From Desulfobacterales bacterium (GTDB lineage Bacteria > Desulfobacterota > Desulfobacteria > Desulfobacterales > Desulfosalsimonadaceae), in assembly GCA_034520365.1 (NCBI GenBank), contig JAXHNP010000003.1, forward strand, positions 744,001 through 808,000: a DNA stretch of 64,000 bases. Direction: 5' to 3'. Below, in pieces: positions 51,304-59,413 of the stretch; position 1 is the first letter of the stretch; every line of letters starts with the position of its first letter. The notes beneath the pieces were generated by a model. That model saw nothing but the letters and a program-made list of their open reading frames with translations. It was not told the origin of the DNA and did no database searches. Both the position numbers and the translations under genes were made by a program.

Positions 51304-53229
51304 ATGGCCACGCAATACAAAGGATATGCCGGCAAAGTTCTGGATGTCAACTTAACGGACGGCACCATCGGCGAGTATCCATTGACCGATGCGGACCGGG
51401 AAAAATTTCTGGGCGGCCGGTTCCTTAGCACCAAGATTCTTTGGGATCAATTGTCGCCCGGAATCGACCCGCTCTCCGCGGACAACCTGTTTGTGGTCAT
51501 GACCTCGCCCATGACCGGCACCGGCGCGCCCTCTTCGAGCCGCTACGATATCTCCGCCAAAAGCCCGCAGACAGGCGCTATCGGCCACTCAAACAGCGGC
51601 GGGCATTTCGGCATGCACTTAAAACGCGCCGGCTGGGACGGTATTGTGGTGCGCGGCAGATCGGATGCGCCAGTCTACATAGATATCAACGAAGATGACG
51701 TGCAGATAAAATCCGCAGACCATTTATGGGGCAAAAACACGGAAGAAACGCAGGAACAGCTCGGCAAGGGCGGTAAAATGGTGATCGGCCCGGCCGGCGA
51801 GAATCTCGTCAAATACGCGGTGGTGGTCTCCCAGGAGCGGGTTCACGGCCGAACCGGCATGGGCGCGGTGATGGGGGCCAAAAATCTCAAGGCCATCGTG
51901 GCTAACGGCAAAAAGAAAATCGAGCTGGCCCAGCCCGAGAAATTCCGGGCGGGGGTTAAAAAATGGGTTAAAATGCTCCAGAAGCACCCGGCCACCGGCG
52001 ATTTATCCCCCAAATACGGCACCGCCCAGTTCGTCAATATCCTGTCCGCAAAAAACGCCCTGCCCACCCGCAACTTCTCCCGGGGCAGCTTTGACGGTGC
52101 CTATAACATCAGCGGCGAAAAAATGGCGAGCGATTACCTCACCAAAAACTACGGCTGCCCCTCCTGCCCCATCCGCTGCGGCCGCCGGGTGGAACTCGAC
52201 GGAAAGGATATCAAGGGACCGGAATATGAAACCCTCTGCCTCATGGGCTCAAACCTTGAAATCGATGACATGCCGGCGATCATCCGCTGGAACTATGAGA
52301 TGGATCTTTTGGGCATTGACACCATCACCGCCGGCAATACCATCGGATTTGCCGCGGAGTTAAATGAAAAAGGATTCTGGCAAAACGGCATTGAATTCGG
52401 CAAAAAGGATAATATTTCCGAGATTATTCGAAACATCGCCTATCGCCAGGACATCGGCGACGACCTGGCCGAAGGGGTGCGCTTTCTGTCGAAAAAATAC
52501 GGGGGCGAGGATTTCGCCGCCCATGTGAAGGGCCTTGAAATCGCCGGCTACTCACCCAGAGCCGCCGTTGGGCATGCCCTGGGCTATGCCACATCCAACC
52601 GGGGGGCCTGCCACCTGGATGGGGGTTACATGGCGTATTTCGAGGTCAACGGGCCCATGACCTTAGATCCCCACCACTACCGGTCCAAACCCTCGTGGAC
52701 CATTCTGGATCAGAATCTTCTGGCCGCCATCAGCGCGGGCGGAAACTGCCTGTTTACGGCCTGGACCTTTGTGCCGGCATTTGCATTCAAGCTGCCCGGG
52801 CATAAAATCGCCGCCTGGACGGTCTCCAAGGTCCTCACCTATACCTGGTTTCTGATCTCCATGCTGTTGATGCTGCCGCCGGCAGTCATGAAAATCAATC
52901 TGCCGGTGCTGCCGCACTCCAAACTCATCAGGCTGGCCACCGGCATGAAAATGGATTTCGGCCGGTTTCTAAAGGCCGGGGCCCGGGGGTATAACCTGGA
53001 GCGGCTGTTTAATATCCGCGAGGGGATCGCCGGCGCCCAGGACACTTTGCCCCAACGGTTTACGGATGAACCGCTGATCAAAGGACAACCCAAAACCAAA
53101 GTGCCGCTTTCAAAGATGCTGCCTGCCTACTACCGACTGCGCGGCTGGGATGCCAACGGCATTCCCACGGCAAAGACGCTTAAAAAGCTGGACCTTAACT
53201 TTATCGACCGGAACCGGCTGAAAGCATAG
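51304..53229 (+). CDS. Aldehyde:ferredoxin oxidoreductase family tungsten/molybdenum enzyme
   Basis: 641 residues. The N-terminal AOR domain has GKVLDVNLTDGTIGEYPLT, the tungstopterin region NLFVVMTSPMTGTGAPSSSRYDIS (given here in part), and HSNSGGHFGMHLKRAGWDG. The [4Fe-4S] ligands are CPSCPIRC (about 286-293) and a distant Cys near 482 (GGNCLFTAW). The length fits archaeal and bacterial AOR/FOR members and BamB-type enzymes, which I cannot separate by eye. Oxidation of an aldehyde to the acid with ferredoxin reduction would suit an aldehyde released by retro-aldol cleavage. It ends the operon. Confidence 0.9.
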   Translation: MATQYKGYAGKVLDVNLTDGTIGEYPLTDADREKFLGGRFLSTKILWDQLSPGIDPLSADNLFVVMTSPMTGTGAPSSSRYDISAKSPQTGAIGHSNSGGHFGMHLKRAGWDGIVVRGRSDAPVYIDINEDDVQIKSADHLWGKNTEETQEQLGKGGKMVIGPAGENLVKYAVVVSQERVHGRTGMGAVMGAKNLKAIVANGKKKIELAQPEKFRAGVKKWVKMLQKHPATGDLSPKYGTAQFVNILSAKNALPTRNFSRGSFDGAYNISGEKMASDYLTKNYGCPSCPIRCGRRVELDGKDIKGPEYETLCLMGSNLEIDDMPAIIRWNYEMDLLGIDTITAGNTIGFAAELNEKGFWQNGIEFGKKDNISEIIRNIAYRQDIGDDLAEGVRFLSKKYGGEDFAAHVKGLEIAGYSPRAAVGHALGYATSNRGACHLDGGYMAYFEVNGPMTLDPHHYRSKPSWTILDQNLLAAISAGGNCLFTAWTFVPAFAFKLPGHKIAAWTVSKVLTYTWFLISMLLMLPPAVMKINLPVLPHSKLIRLATGMKMDFGRFLKAGARGYNLERLFNIREGIAGAQDTLPQRFTDEPLIKGQPKTKVPLSKMLPAYYRLRGWDANGIPTAKTLKKLDLNFIDRNRLKA

Positions 53230-53523
53230 GTACTGAAGTTTTCGGATTCGGGTTTCAGGGGCCTGCTACTTATAAGTAACTTAACGGGGTTTAGGTTTTG
53301 GGTATTAGGTACTAAATTAAGGAACCAAATAATATATGCTGTTATTTTAAATATTTCCGCCACTGTCATTCCGAGGAACGTCAGTGACGAGGAATCTTGC
53401 TCGTAAAAGATTTCTCGCTCTCGCTCGAAATGACAGCATGGACGGATTTTGAAAAGCTTTTTGAGTCACTTTCTAAAAAAAAATTCAACCCTGGCTAAAC
53501 AAACCGCTGAAAACGTCAGGGCG
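53230..53523. repeat. Intergenic region with repeat family B, copy 4
   Basis: From about 53355 to 53500, an inverted copy of the 18475-18630 repeat (CTGTCATTCCGAGGAACGTC ... CTCGAAATGACAGCATGGACGGATTTTGAAAAGC). Before it lies simple sequence (GGGTTTCAGG, GGGTTTAGGTTTTGGGTATTAGG). No gene is seen; this is the convergent end of the operon and the leftward TPR gene. Confidence 0.75.
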
Positions 53524-56175
53524 TTAATTTTCCAGCACGACCACCTGATCCGGATGCGCAATCCGGGCCCCCAATCGATCGCCGCATAGCGTTCTTGCTT
53601 CAACCCGGACGGGCCCGCTGTATTCGCCCAGGCCGAATATTACGGCGGTGTCATCCTGGCTGCCGGTCCCCCGGCCGCAAATCACTTCCCGCACCTGTTG
53701 TTTTCCGTCATAGAACACCCGGATGCGGCTGCCGATCCCGTATCGGTTGCATTGGCTGTCATTAATTGCCACCTTCACCCAGTGATTGTCATTGCCGTTG
53801 TTTTTAAGCAGGGTGACCCCGTCGCTGCTCGCGACCAGTAAGTCAATAAACCCGTCATTATTAAAATCCGCAAAAGCGGCGCCCCAGGTATTTTTCAAAC
53901 GGGTGCCGGAGAGCCAGGTGATATCCGTAAACCGGCCGGTGCCGTCGTTTAAGTACAAATGCGCATTTCGGCCGCTGTATATGGATGTGATATACAAATC
54001 CAGATCCCCGTCATTGTCCACATCGGCCAGTGCCGGATCCGAATGGGTCTCTTCAAAGGCGATGCCGGAACTGTCAAACCGGTTGACAAACTCAAATGAC
54101 GGCGCGCCCGTGCTCATCAGCACCATGGTTTTATCCGAATACTGGATATAGCGGGGATGGGCCAGGTTAGTAATAATAAGATCAAGGTCCTTGTCATTGT
54201 CCAGATCCCCGCTTGCCGGCCCGATGGAGTGGCCGAACGCGCCGTCCGTCATATTGCCCCGGATATTAAAGGTTTCGGCCTTATCCGTAAAACCGCCGTT
54301 CTGATCGTTTAGCCACAAAAAATTGGGATCCAGCCGGTAATTGGCCACCACGATATCCTGATAGCCGTCTGCATTGACATCGCTCCAGGTCACGCCGCGG
54401 CCGCACATGGCTTCCCCGGAATAAACCCCGGCGGAAAAACTGACCTCCGCAAACGTGCCATCCCCCTTGTTGTCATAGAGCCGGTCATGTGTGCCAAGTC
54501 CCCGCATCACGCCCCTTCGCTCATAATTGGCGATATAGAGATCCAGAAACCCGTCGTTGTCCATATCCCCAAAGGCCGCGGCCTCCGTTCGGTTTTTGGG
54601 CAGCGGGCCGTCAAATGCCATATCCGTGACATCTTCAAATTTGCCTGCGCCCCTGTTTTCCAATAAATAGTTTTCAGCATGGCTGGTCACATAAATATCC
54701 AAATCCCCGTCATTGTCATAATCCGCCCATATGCCGCCCCTTGATCGTTTAACCTGATCCAATCCGGCCGCTTTTGATATATCGGTAAAAGTCCCGTCCC
54801 GGTTGTTTCTAAACAGCATTCTGCCGTTAAGCAGCAGATCAGCAAACCCGTCGCCGTTAAAATCGCCCCAGGCCGCCTGTTTTGCCTGGATATCCGCCAG
54901 ACCGGCCGATTCTGTTACATCGGTAAAAGTAATGGTGTCAGTCTGTTCACTGAAGTAATGCGCCGGCTCGCCCGTATAATCCCGGTGGGCCGCCAGAAGA
55001 TCGGACAGATGATCTTCCGTATCTTCCTGGCGGTCATCGATTTCAAGGGCCCGGCGGTAATCGGCAATGGCTTGATCATAACTTCCGCGCAATTCGGCAA
55101 TACGGCCCAGGTAGTGATAGACCCCGCTCCAGTGCCTGTTTTCCCCGGCCACATACCGCAATTCGGCAGCTGCCTGATCCATTTGACCTGCATTGAAATA
55201 CGCCCGCCCCAAAAGATAATGCATGTAATCCGTTTCTTTTTTCTGCTCCGCCTGCCAAAGGGCGTTATCAAAAAACGGGGGGATTTCTTCAGGCTGCGTA
55301 TGGGCGATTTCAATGCTTTCACTTAGCAGTTCGACGGCTTTATCCGGCATCTTATCCTGCTCGATCAGCCACAGGGCAATACCCACATTGACCCGCTTGC
55401 CCCTGGCTGCGTCCGGCAGCGCGGACTGCACAAAAGCCATTGGTCCGGGATGCGCCTCAGCGGCTTCCCATTCGGTTTCGAGCAGGCTGTTGATGAGATA
55501 TTCAACAAACCGCCGTTTGGGGAAGTGCTTAATATAGGCCCGCATCAATTGGGTTTGCCGGGGTTTGTCATCCCTTGCCTGAATAATCTGCTCAAAAAGG
55601 TTGGCGGCGATCTGCTCCCGCACCACTGCCGATTCAGATGCTGCAAGCGGGACAATCCTTAGGATCAGCTCCTGCTGGGCGGGTTCATCGTCCAACCATT
55701 CATAGCCCCGATACGCCGCCAAAAGCGCCTCTGGCGAATCCGCCGCGGTTTCAAGCAATTTTTGGATCTCACTTCGCACCTTCTGCCGGGTTTTTTCGGA
55801 AACCTCCCCTTCTTCCAGCCGGGCCGCCCACCCAAGCGCCATGGCATCATAATATTGCGGATCGACTTTCAGTGCCTTTTGGCAGGCTTTAGCCGATTCC
55901 TTAAACCGGTCCATGGCAAAAAGTGCCCGGCCCGACTCATACAGCCATTCCGGATGACCGGGCTTGACACCGCCGGCTTTTTCAAGAATTTTAAGGGCGT
56001 TTAAATGCTGCCGGTCATTGATTAAATGATGGGCCCGGTCAATCAAATGGTCATACCCCCCCACGCCGCCGGGTTTATCCGCAGGCCCGGGATTGAAAAC
56101 CGAACAGGCCGTCAAAAAAACCATGCCTGAAAACAAAATACCGAATCGAATCCAAAACCAATGATGCAGCTGCAT
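53524..56175 (-). CDS. TPR and FG-GAP/ASPIC-UnbV lipoprotein
   Basis: 883 residues from the ATG at 56175. The signal peptide ends in a lipobox (FSGMVFLTAC), so the mature protein should be a membrane-anchored lipoprotein. Residues ~25-390 contain tetratricopeptide repeats. From ~415 onward there are repeated calcium-type FG-GAP/VCBS motifs such as DFNGDGFADLL, DYDNDGDLDIY, DMDNDGFLDLY and DVDNDGDLDLY. The C-terminus (about 790-883) is the ASPIC/UnbV module with its GIGSRIRVFYDGKQQVREV start. The combination suggests a large extracellular adhesin or protein-interaction scaffold. Confidence 0.9.
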   Translation of the reverse strand: MQLHHWFWIRFGILFSGMVFLTACSVFNPGPADKPGGVGGYDHLIDRAHHLINDRQHLNALKILEKAGGVKPGHPEWLYESGRALFAMDRFKESAKACQKALKVDPQYYDAMALGWAARLEEGEVSEKTRQKVRSEIQKLLETAADSPEALLAAYRGYEWLDDEPAQQELILRIVPLAASESAVVREQIAANLFEQIIQARDDKPRQTQLMRAYIKHFPKRRFVEYLINSLLETEWEAAEAHPGPMAFVQSALPDAARGKRVNVGIALWLIEQDKMPDKAVELLSESIEIAHTQPEEIPPFFDNALWQAEQKKETDYMHYLLGRAYFNAGQMDQAAAELRYVAGENRHWSGVYHYLGRIAELRGSYDQAIADYRRALEIDDRQEDTEDHLSDLLAAHRDYTGEPAHYFSEQTDTITFTDVTESAGLADIQAKQAAWGDFNGDGFADLLLNGRMLFRNNRDGTFTDISKAAGLDQVKRSRGGIWADYDNDGDLDIYVTSHAENYLLENRGAGKFEDVTDMAFDGPLPKNRTEAAAFGDMDNDGFLDLYIANYERRGVMRGLGTHDRLYDNKGDGTFAEVSFSAGVYSGEAMCGRGVTWSDVNADGYQDIVVANYRLDPNFLWLNDQNGGFTDKAETFNIRGNMTDGAFGHSIGPASGDLDNDKDLDLIITNLAHPRYIQYSDKTMVLMSTGAPSFEFVNRFDSSGIAFEETHSDPALADVDNDGDLDLYITSIYSGRNAHLYLNDGTGRFTDITWLSGTRLKNTWGAAFADFNNDGFIDLLVASSDGVTLLKNNGNDNHWVKVAINDSQCNRYGIGSRIRVFYDGKQQVREVICGRGTGSQDDTAVIFGLGEYSGPVRVEARTLCGDRLGARIAHPDQVVVLEN

Positions 56176-56887
56176 GTCTTTTCCTGATGGAAAATAATTT
56201 GGGTGTATCAATTTAACACAATAAAATCAGTTAGCTGGAATAAAACCCGCGCTACTGTCATTTCAAGCGGCAGCGAAAAATCTTAAAATTCCTCGTCACT
56301 ATCGTTCCTCGACAATGACAGTGGCGAAAAAGTCCGGAATAACGACATATTTTATTTAGTTCCTTGGACGATTTCAGGATGGCAAAGAAAAAGTGCAATA
56401 TCAATCCATATCATTTTAAACCGCTCAATTTAGATGGACTCGTAAAAAGTCGATTCCGGGACGGCAAAGAAAAAAGTTCAAGATCGCGGCGCGCAAATCC
56501 CGAGGAATGCAGTGTACTGACGCGTACGTGAAATTCCAAGGGATGCAGCGCAACAAAGATATTGGACTTTTTGCGAAGCCGTCAATTTGGGTCACATATG
56601 ATCAGTGGTCATATATGATCGGCGGCGTTGAACCGACCCGGCCCGCCCCGTACACGCCTACTCAATCAGATAATCCCGTTAAATCAGCTTAATATGACTA
56701 AAATGCCGGCCCCAACAATTCCGGCACGAATTTTGATTAGTTAGTGACCGGATAGAAAAGAAAAACTTGGCAGGCATTGGCGGAGTGCGGACGCCATGCA
56801 GTCCATCGCTGACGTTTCTGCCAGAACTGACAAGCACACAGTGATTGAAATTTTATAATAACCCTTAAAATCGGCATTTGCCGGAAA
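56176..56887. other. Long intergenic region made mostly of repeats
   Basis: It holds family-B repeat copy 5 (about 56253-56335; CTGTCATTTCAAGCGGCAGC ... GACAATGACAGTGGCG). At about 56433-56590 is another interspersed-repeat type with outward-facing ends GACTCGTAAAAAGTC and GACTTTTTGCGAAGCC. A 61-codon open frame at 56507-56692 lies within and behind this repeat and is not credible as a gene. Nothing else is recognisable. Confidence 0.65.
56253..56335. repeat. Interspersed repeat family B, copy 5
   Basis: It contains CTGTCATTTCAAGCGGCAGC, AATTCCTCGTCACTATCGTTCCTC and GACAATGACAG, the compact palindromic core of the family described at 18475-18630. Confidence 0.8.
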
Positions 56888-56896
56888 GTGGCTGCC

Positions 56897-57247
56897 ATGA
56901 TCGTCGTCCGAATCACCATGCATGTGCTGCCCGAAAAACAGAAAGAGGTGGTGCAAACACTTTTATCACTGATGCCCCCCATGGAACATGAGGCGGGCTG
57001 TCTCAGCTATGTGCTACTCTTTGATATGAAAGACAAAAACAGGCTTTATGTGCTCGAGGAGTGGGAAAATCGGGAAAAACTGGATCACCATCTCAAGTCA
57101 GACCTTTTCGGTGTCTTGCTGGGAACAAAAAGCCTTTTGAAGCAAGCACACGGCATCCATATCTACACTGTCCAAAAAACCGAAGGGATAGATGCTGTTC
57201 TCGCTGCCCGTCAAAAAAGAGAGAACAGCGATCGATCCATAAATTAA
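56897..57247 (+). CDS. Antibiotic biosynthesis monooxygenase (ABM)-domain protein
   Basis: About 116 residues from MIVVRITMHV (or 119 from an ATG at 56888). The ABM ferredoxin-like fold is suggested by an N-terminal beta strand, GCLSYVLLFD (about 45), and YVLEEWENREKLDHHLKS (about 60-78). Such small dimeric proteins act as cofactor-free oxygenases or ligand-binding proteins. In an anaerobe the substrate is unclear. It lies just before hflK and may share its promoter. Confidence 0.8.
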   Translation: MIVVRITMHVLPEKQKEVVQTLLSLMPPMEHEAGCLSYVLLFDMKDKNRLYVLEEWENREKLDHHLKSDLFGVLLGTKSLLKQAHGIHIYTVQKTEGIDAVLAARQKRENSDRSIN

Positions 57248-57258
57248 GGAGAAGTCCG

Positions 57259-58302
57259 ATGACTGAATGGAATCAACCCCCAGGGGGATCAGCGCCGTCT
57301 TTGGAAGAGGTGCTGGAGAAAATTCGACAGGAGTTTAAAAAATTCAAAGGCGGTACGCTACTGATCCTTGCCGCCGTTGTGGTGGTGGCTGTTTTCTGGA
57401 CCGCCTGGTTTACCGTCCAGCCGGAAGAGACGGGGATCGTCCAGCGCTTCGGAAAAGTTCAGCGAACAGCCGGCCCGGGTCTGCATTTCAAACTGCCGTT
57501 CGGTGTTGAAAAGGTGCGCCTGCTGCCCACGGCCCGCGTACTCAAAGAAGAGTTCGGCTTTCGGACAGTGGCCTCCGTTCCCGGTGAAAAAACCCGCTAC
57601 GATCCGAGCGGCAGTTACAAGGACGAATCGCTGATGCTCACCGGGGACTTAAACGTCATCGATGTGCAGTGGATCATTCAGTACCGCATCGAAGACCCGA
57701 TCCGCTACCTGTTTCAGGTGCGCGACACACCGAAAACGATCCGCGATACCACCGAGGCGATCATGCGCCGGGCAGTGGGCAACCGCCTGGGCAGTGATGT
57801 ACTGACAACCGGCCGGGTGGGGGTTGCCAGCGAAGCCAAAGATGAAATCCAGAAAGTCCTGACGTCCTATGAAGCCGGTGTGCGCCTGGTTACCGTGGAG
57901 CTTCAGGATGTAACCCCGCCGGATGCCGTAAAACCGGCCTTCAATGAAGTCAACGAGTCGCGCCAGGACAAAGAACAGACGATCAACAAGGCCCAGGAGC
58001 AGGCCAACCGGGAAATTCCCAAGGCCAGGGGGGTCGCTGTGCAGCAAATCAGCGAGGCCGAAGGCTACGCCATTGAACGCGTCAACCGGGCCAAAGGCGA
58101 AGCCAACCGTTTTGAGGCCATCTTAGGCCAATACGAGGGCGCACCGCAGGTCACGCGCCGGCGTCTGTACCTGGAGGCCATGACCGGTTTACTGGCTGAG
58201 ATGAAGGCGCTCTATATTGTGGATCAGGATCAACAGGCAATGGTGCCCTGGGTCTCAATGGAGTCCGGTGCACAGCCATCAATAAAAGGGAGGCAACCAT
58301 GA
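57259..58302 (+). CDS. hflK: HflK, SPFH-domain membrane protein
   Basis: 347 residues from the ATG at 57259 (AAGGAG upstream). A short N-terminal cytoplasmic part is followed by one transmembrane segment (LILAAVVVVAVFWTAWF, about 34-52) and an SPFH/band-7 domain (TGIVQRFGKVQRTAGPGLHFKLP). The C-terminal coiled coil contains RQDKEQTINKAQEQAN. HflK and HflC form the ring-shaped complex that surrounds and regulates the FtsH protease. It overlaps hflC by the ATGA at 58299-58302. Confidence 0.95.
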   Translation: MTEWNQPPGGSAPSLEEVLEKIRQEFKKFKGGTLLILAAVVVVAVFWTAWFTVQPEETGIVQRFGKVQRTAGPGLHFKLPFGVEKVRLLPTARVLKEEFGFRTVASVPGEKTRYDPSGSYKDESLMLTGDLNVIDVQWIIQYRIEDPIRYLFQVRDTPKTIRDTTEAIMRRAVGNRLGSDVLTTGRVGVASEAKDEIQKVLTSYEAGVRLVTVELQDVTPPDAVKPAFNEVNESRQDKEQTINKAQEQANREIPKARGVAVQQISEAEGYAIERVNRAKGEANRFEAILGQYEGAPQVTRRRLYLEAMTGLLAEMKALYIVDQDQQAMVPWVSMESGAQPSIKGRQP

Positions 58303-59279
58303 AATTCACCTTGAAAGCTGCAGCCATCGGCCTGTCGCTGGTGATCATTATCGTACTCTATAGTGCGCTTTACACGCTGGAAGAGGGCCAGCAAGCCATT
58401 GTCGTGCAGTTTGGCAAGCCCATCGGGGAAACGATCACCGAGGCGGGGCTGCACGTTAAACTGCCCTTTGTGCAGGAAGTCCGGCGATTCGAAAAACGTC
58501 TGCTCGTCTGGGATGGCGATCCGAACCAGATTCCCACCAAAGGCAGAGAGTTCATCTGGGTGGATACCACCGCCAGATGGCGGATTGCGGATGCGAAAAA
58601 ATTTTTGGAAAACGTAGCCAGCGAAGAGGGCGCCCAGTCCCGCTTAAACGATATTCTTGATTCGGTAGTCCGCGACCAGGTATCAGGCAGCGAGCTCGTC
58701 GAACTCGTACGCAGCGCCTCATGGGAAGTCCCGGAAGACGAGGTGCTCAAGGAAGTCCCGAAGGAGCGGGAAGAAGAACTTAAAAGAAAAATTGCCAGCG
58801 GAAGAGAAGAGATCACCCGAACAATACTGGCGGAAGCGAGAAAGATCATTCCGCAGTACGGCATTGAATTGGTGGATTTGCGGATCAAGCGCCTTGATTA
58901 CGTGGAAAGCGTGCGGAGAAAGGTCTATGAGCGCATGATCTCCGAGCGCAAACGCATCGCCGCGCAGTTCCGCTCCGAGGGAGAAGGCCGCAGCGCCGAG
59001 ATCTTGGGGACCATGGAAAAAGAACTGCGTGATATCCGCTCCACAGCCTATCGCCGGGTGCAGGAGGTCCAGGGCAAAGCCGACGCCGACGCCACAAAAA
59101 TATATGGTCAGGCTTACAATAAAAATCCGGAGTTCTATGCTTTTTTGCGCACCCTTGAAAGCTATAAAGAGAAAACCAATGAAAATGCCGTCATGATCCT
59201 CACCACGGACAGCGACTTTTATCGATTCGTCAAACAAGCGAGTCCCGACCGGATAGAGACATCATCGGCGCTGGATTAA
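58299..59279 (+). CDS. hflC: HflC, SPFH-domain membrane protein
   Basis: 326 residues. The single N-terminal transmembrane segment is AAIGLSLVIIIVLYSALYTL, followed by the SPFH domain (QQAIVVQFGKPIGETITEAGLHVKLP). The C-terminal helix has ERMISERKRIAAQFRSEGEG and ends in the characteristic FYAFLRTLESYKE. It forms the HflKC complex with the preceding gene and acts in the periplasm-facing assembly around FtsH. Start and stop overlap with hflK indicates coupled translation. Confidence 0.95.
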   Translation: MKFTLKAAAIGLSLVIIIVLYSALYTLEEGQQAIVVQFGKPIGETITEAGLHVKLPFVQEVRRFEKRLLVWDGDPNQIPTKGREFIWVDTTARWRIADAKKFLENVASEEGAQSRLNDILDSVVRDQVSGSELVELVRSASWEVPEDEVLKEVPKEREEELKRKIASGREEITRTILAEARKIIPQYGIELVDLRIKRLDYVESVRRKVYERMISERKRIAAQFRSEGEGRSAEILGTMEKELRDIRSTAYRRVQEVQGKADADATKIYGQAYNKNPEFYAFLRTLESYKEKTNENAVMILTTDSDFYRFVKQASPDRIETSSALD

Positions 59280-59286
59280 CAAGGGG

Positions 59287-59312
59287 GCCGGCCGTCAGCA
59301 CAAGCGGCCGGC
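59287..59312. other. Hairpin between hflC and ftsH
   Basis: Perfect 8-base arms GCCGGCCG and CGGCCGGC are separated by 10 bases. No U-run follows, so it is not a clear terminator; it may tune readthrough from hflC to ftsH or protect the 3' end of the hflKC transcript. Confidence 0.5.
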
Positions 59313-59335
59313 TTCTGAAACAGAAAGGAACCGCC

Positions 59336-59413
59336 ATGTTAAAGAATTTAGAATGCAGGAATATCGAACAATTACCGGCAGAGGCCGATGCGTTCACACA
59401 TAGGAAAATATAA
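59336..59413 (+). CDS. 25-residue ORF coupled to ftsH (possible leader peptide)
   Basis: An ATG 6 bases after AGAAAGGA starts a frame of 25 codons (MLKNLECRNIEQLPAEADAF then THRKI) whose TAA directly precedes the ftsH ATG (TAAATG). The good ribosome-binding site and direct abutment suggest that translating this peptide feeds ribosomes to ftsH, which has only a weak AGGAAA of its own. I recognise no family. It may simply be a coupling leader rather than a functional peptide. Confidence 0.5.
   Translation: MLKNLECRNIEQLPAEADAFTHRKI

Noticed and set aside
51304-53229. Assignment as benzoyl-CoA reductase subunit BamB
   Set aside because: BamB is of the same family and length, but no other bam genes are near and motifs alone do not separate the two.
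56507-56692. 61-codon open reading frame
   Set aside because: It overlaps an interspersed repeat with palindromic ends, has no good ribosome-binding site and no recognisable similarity.
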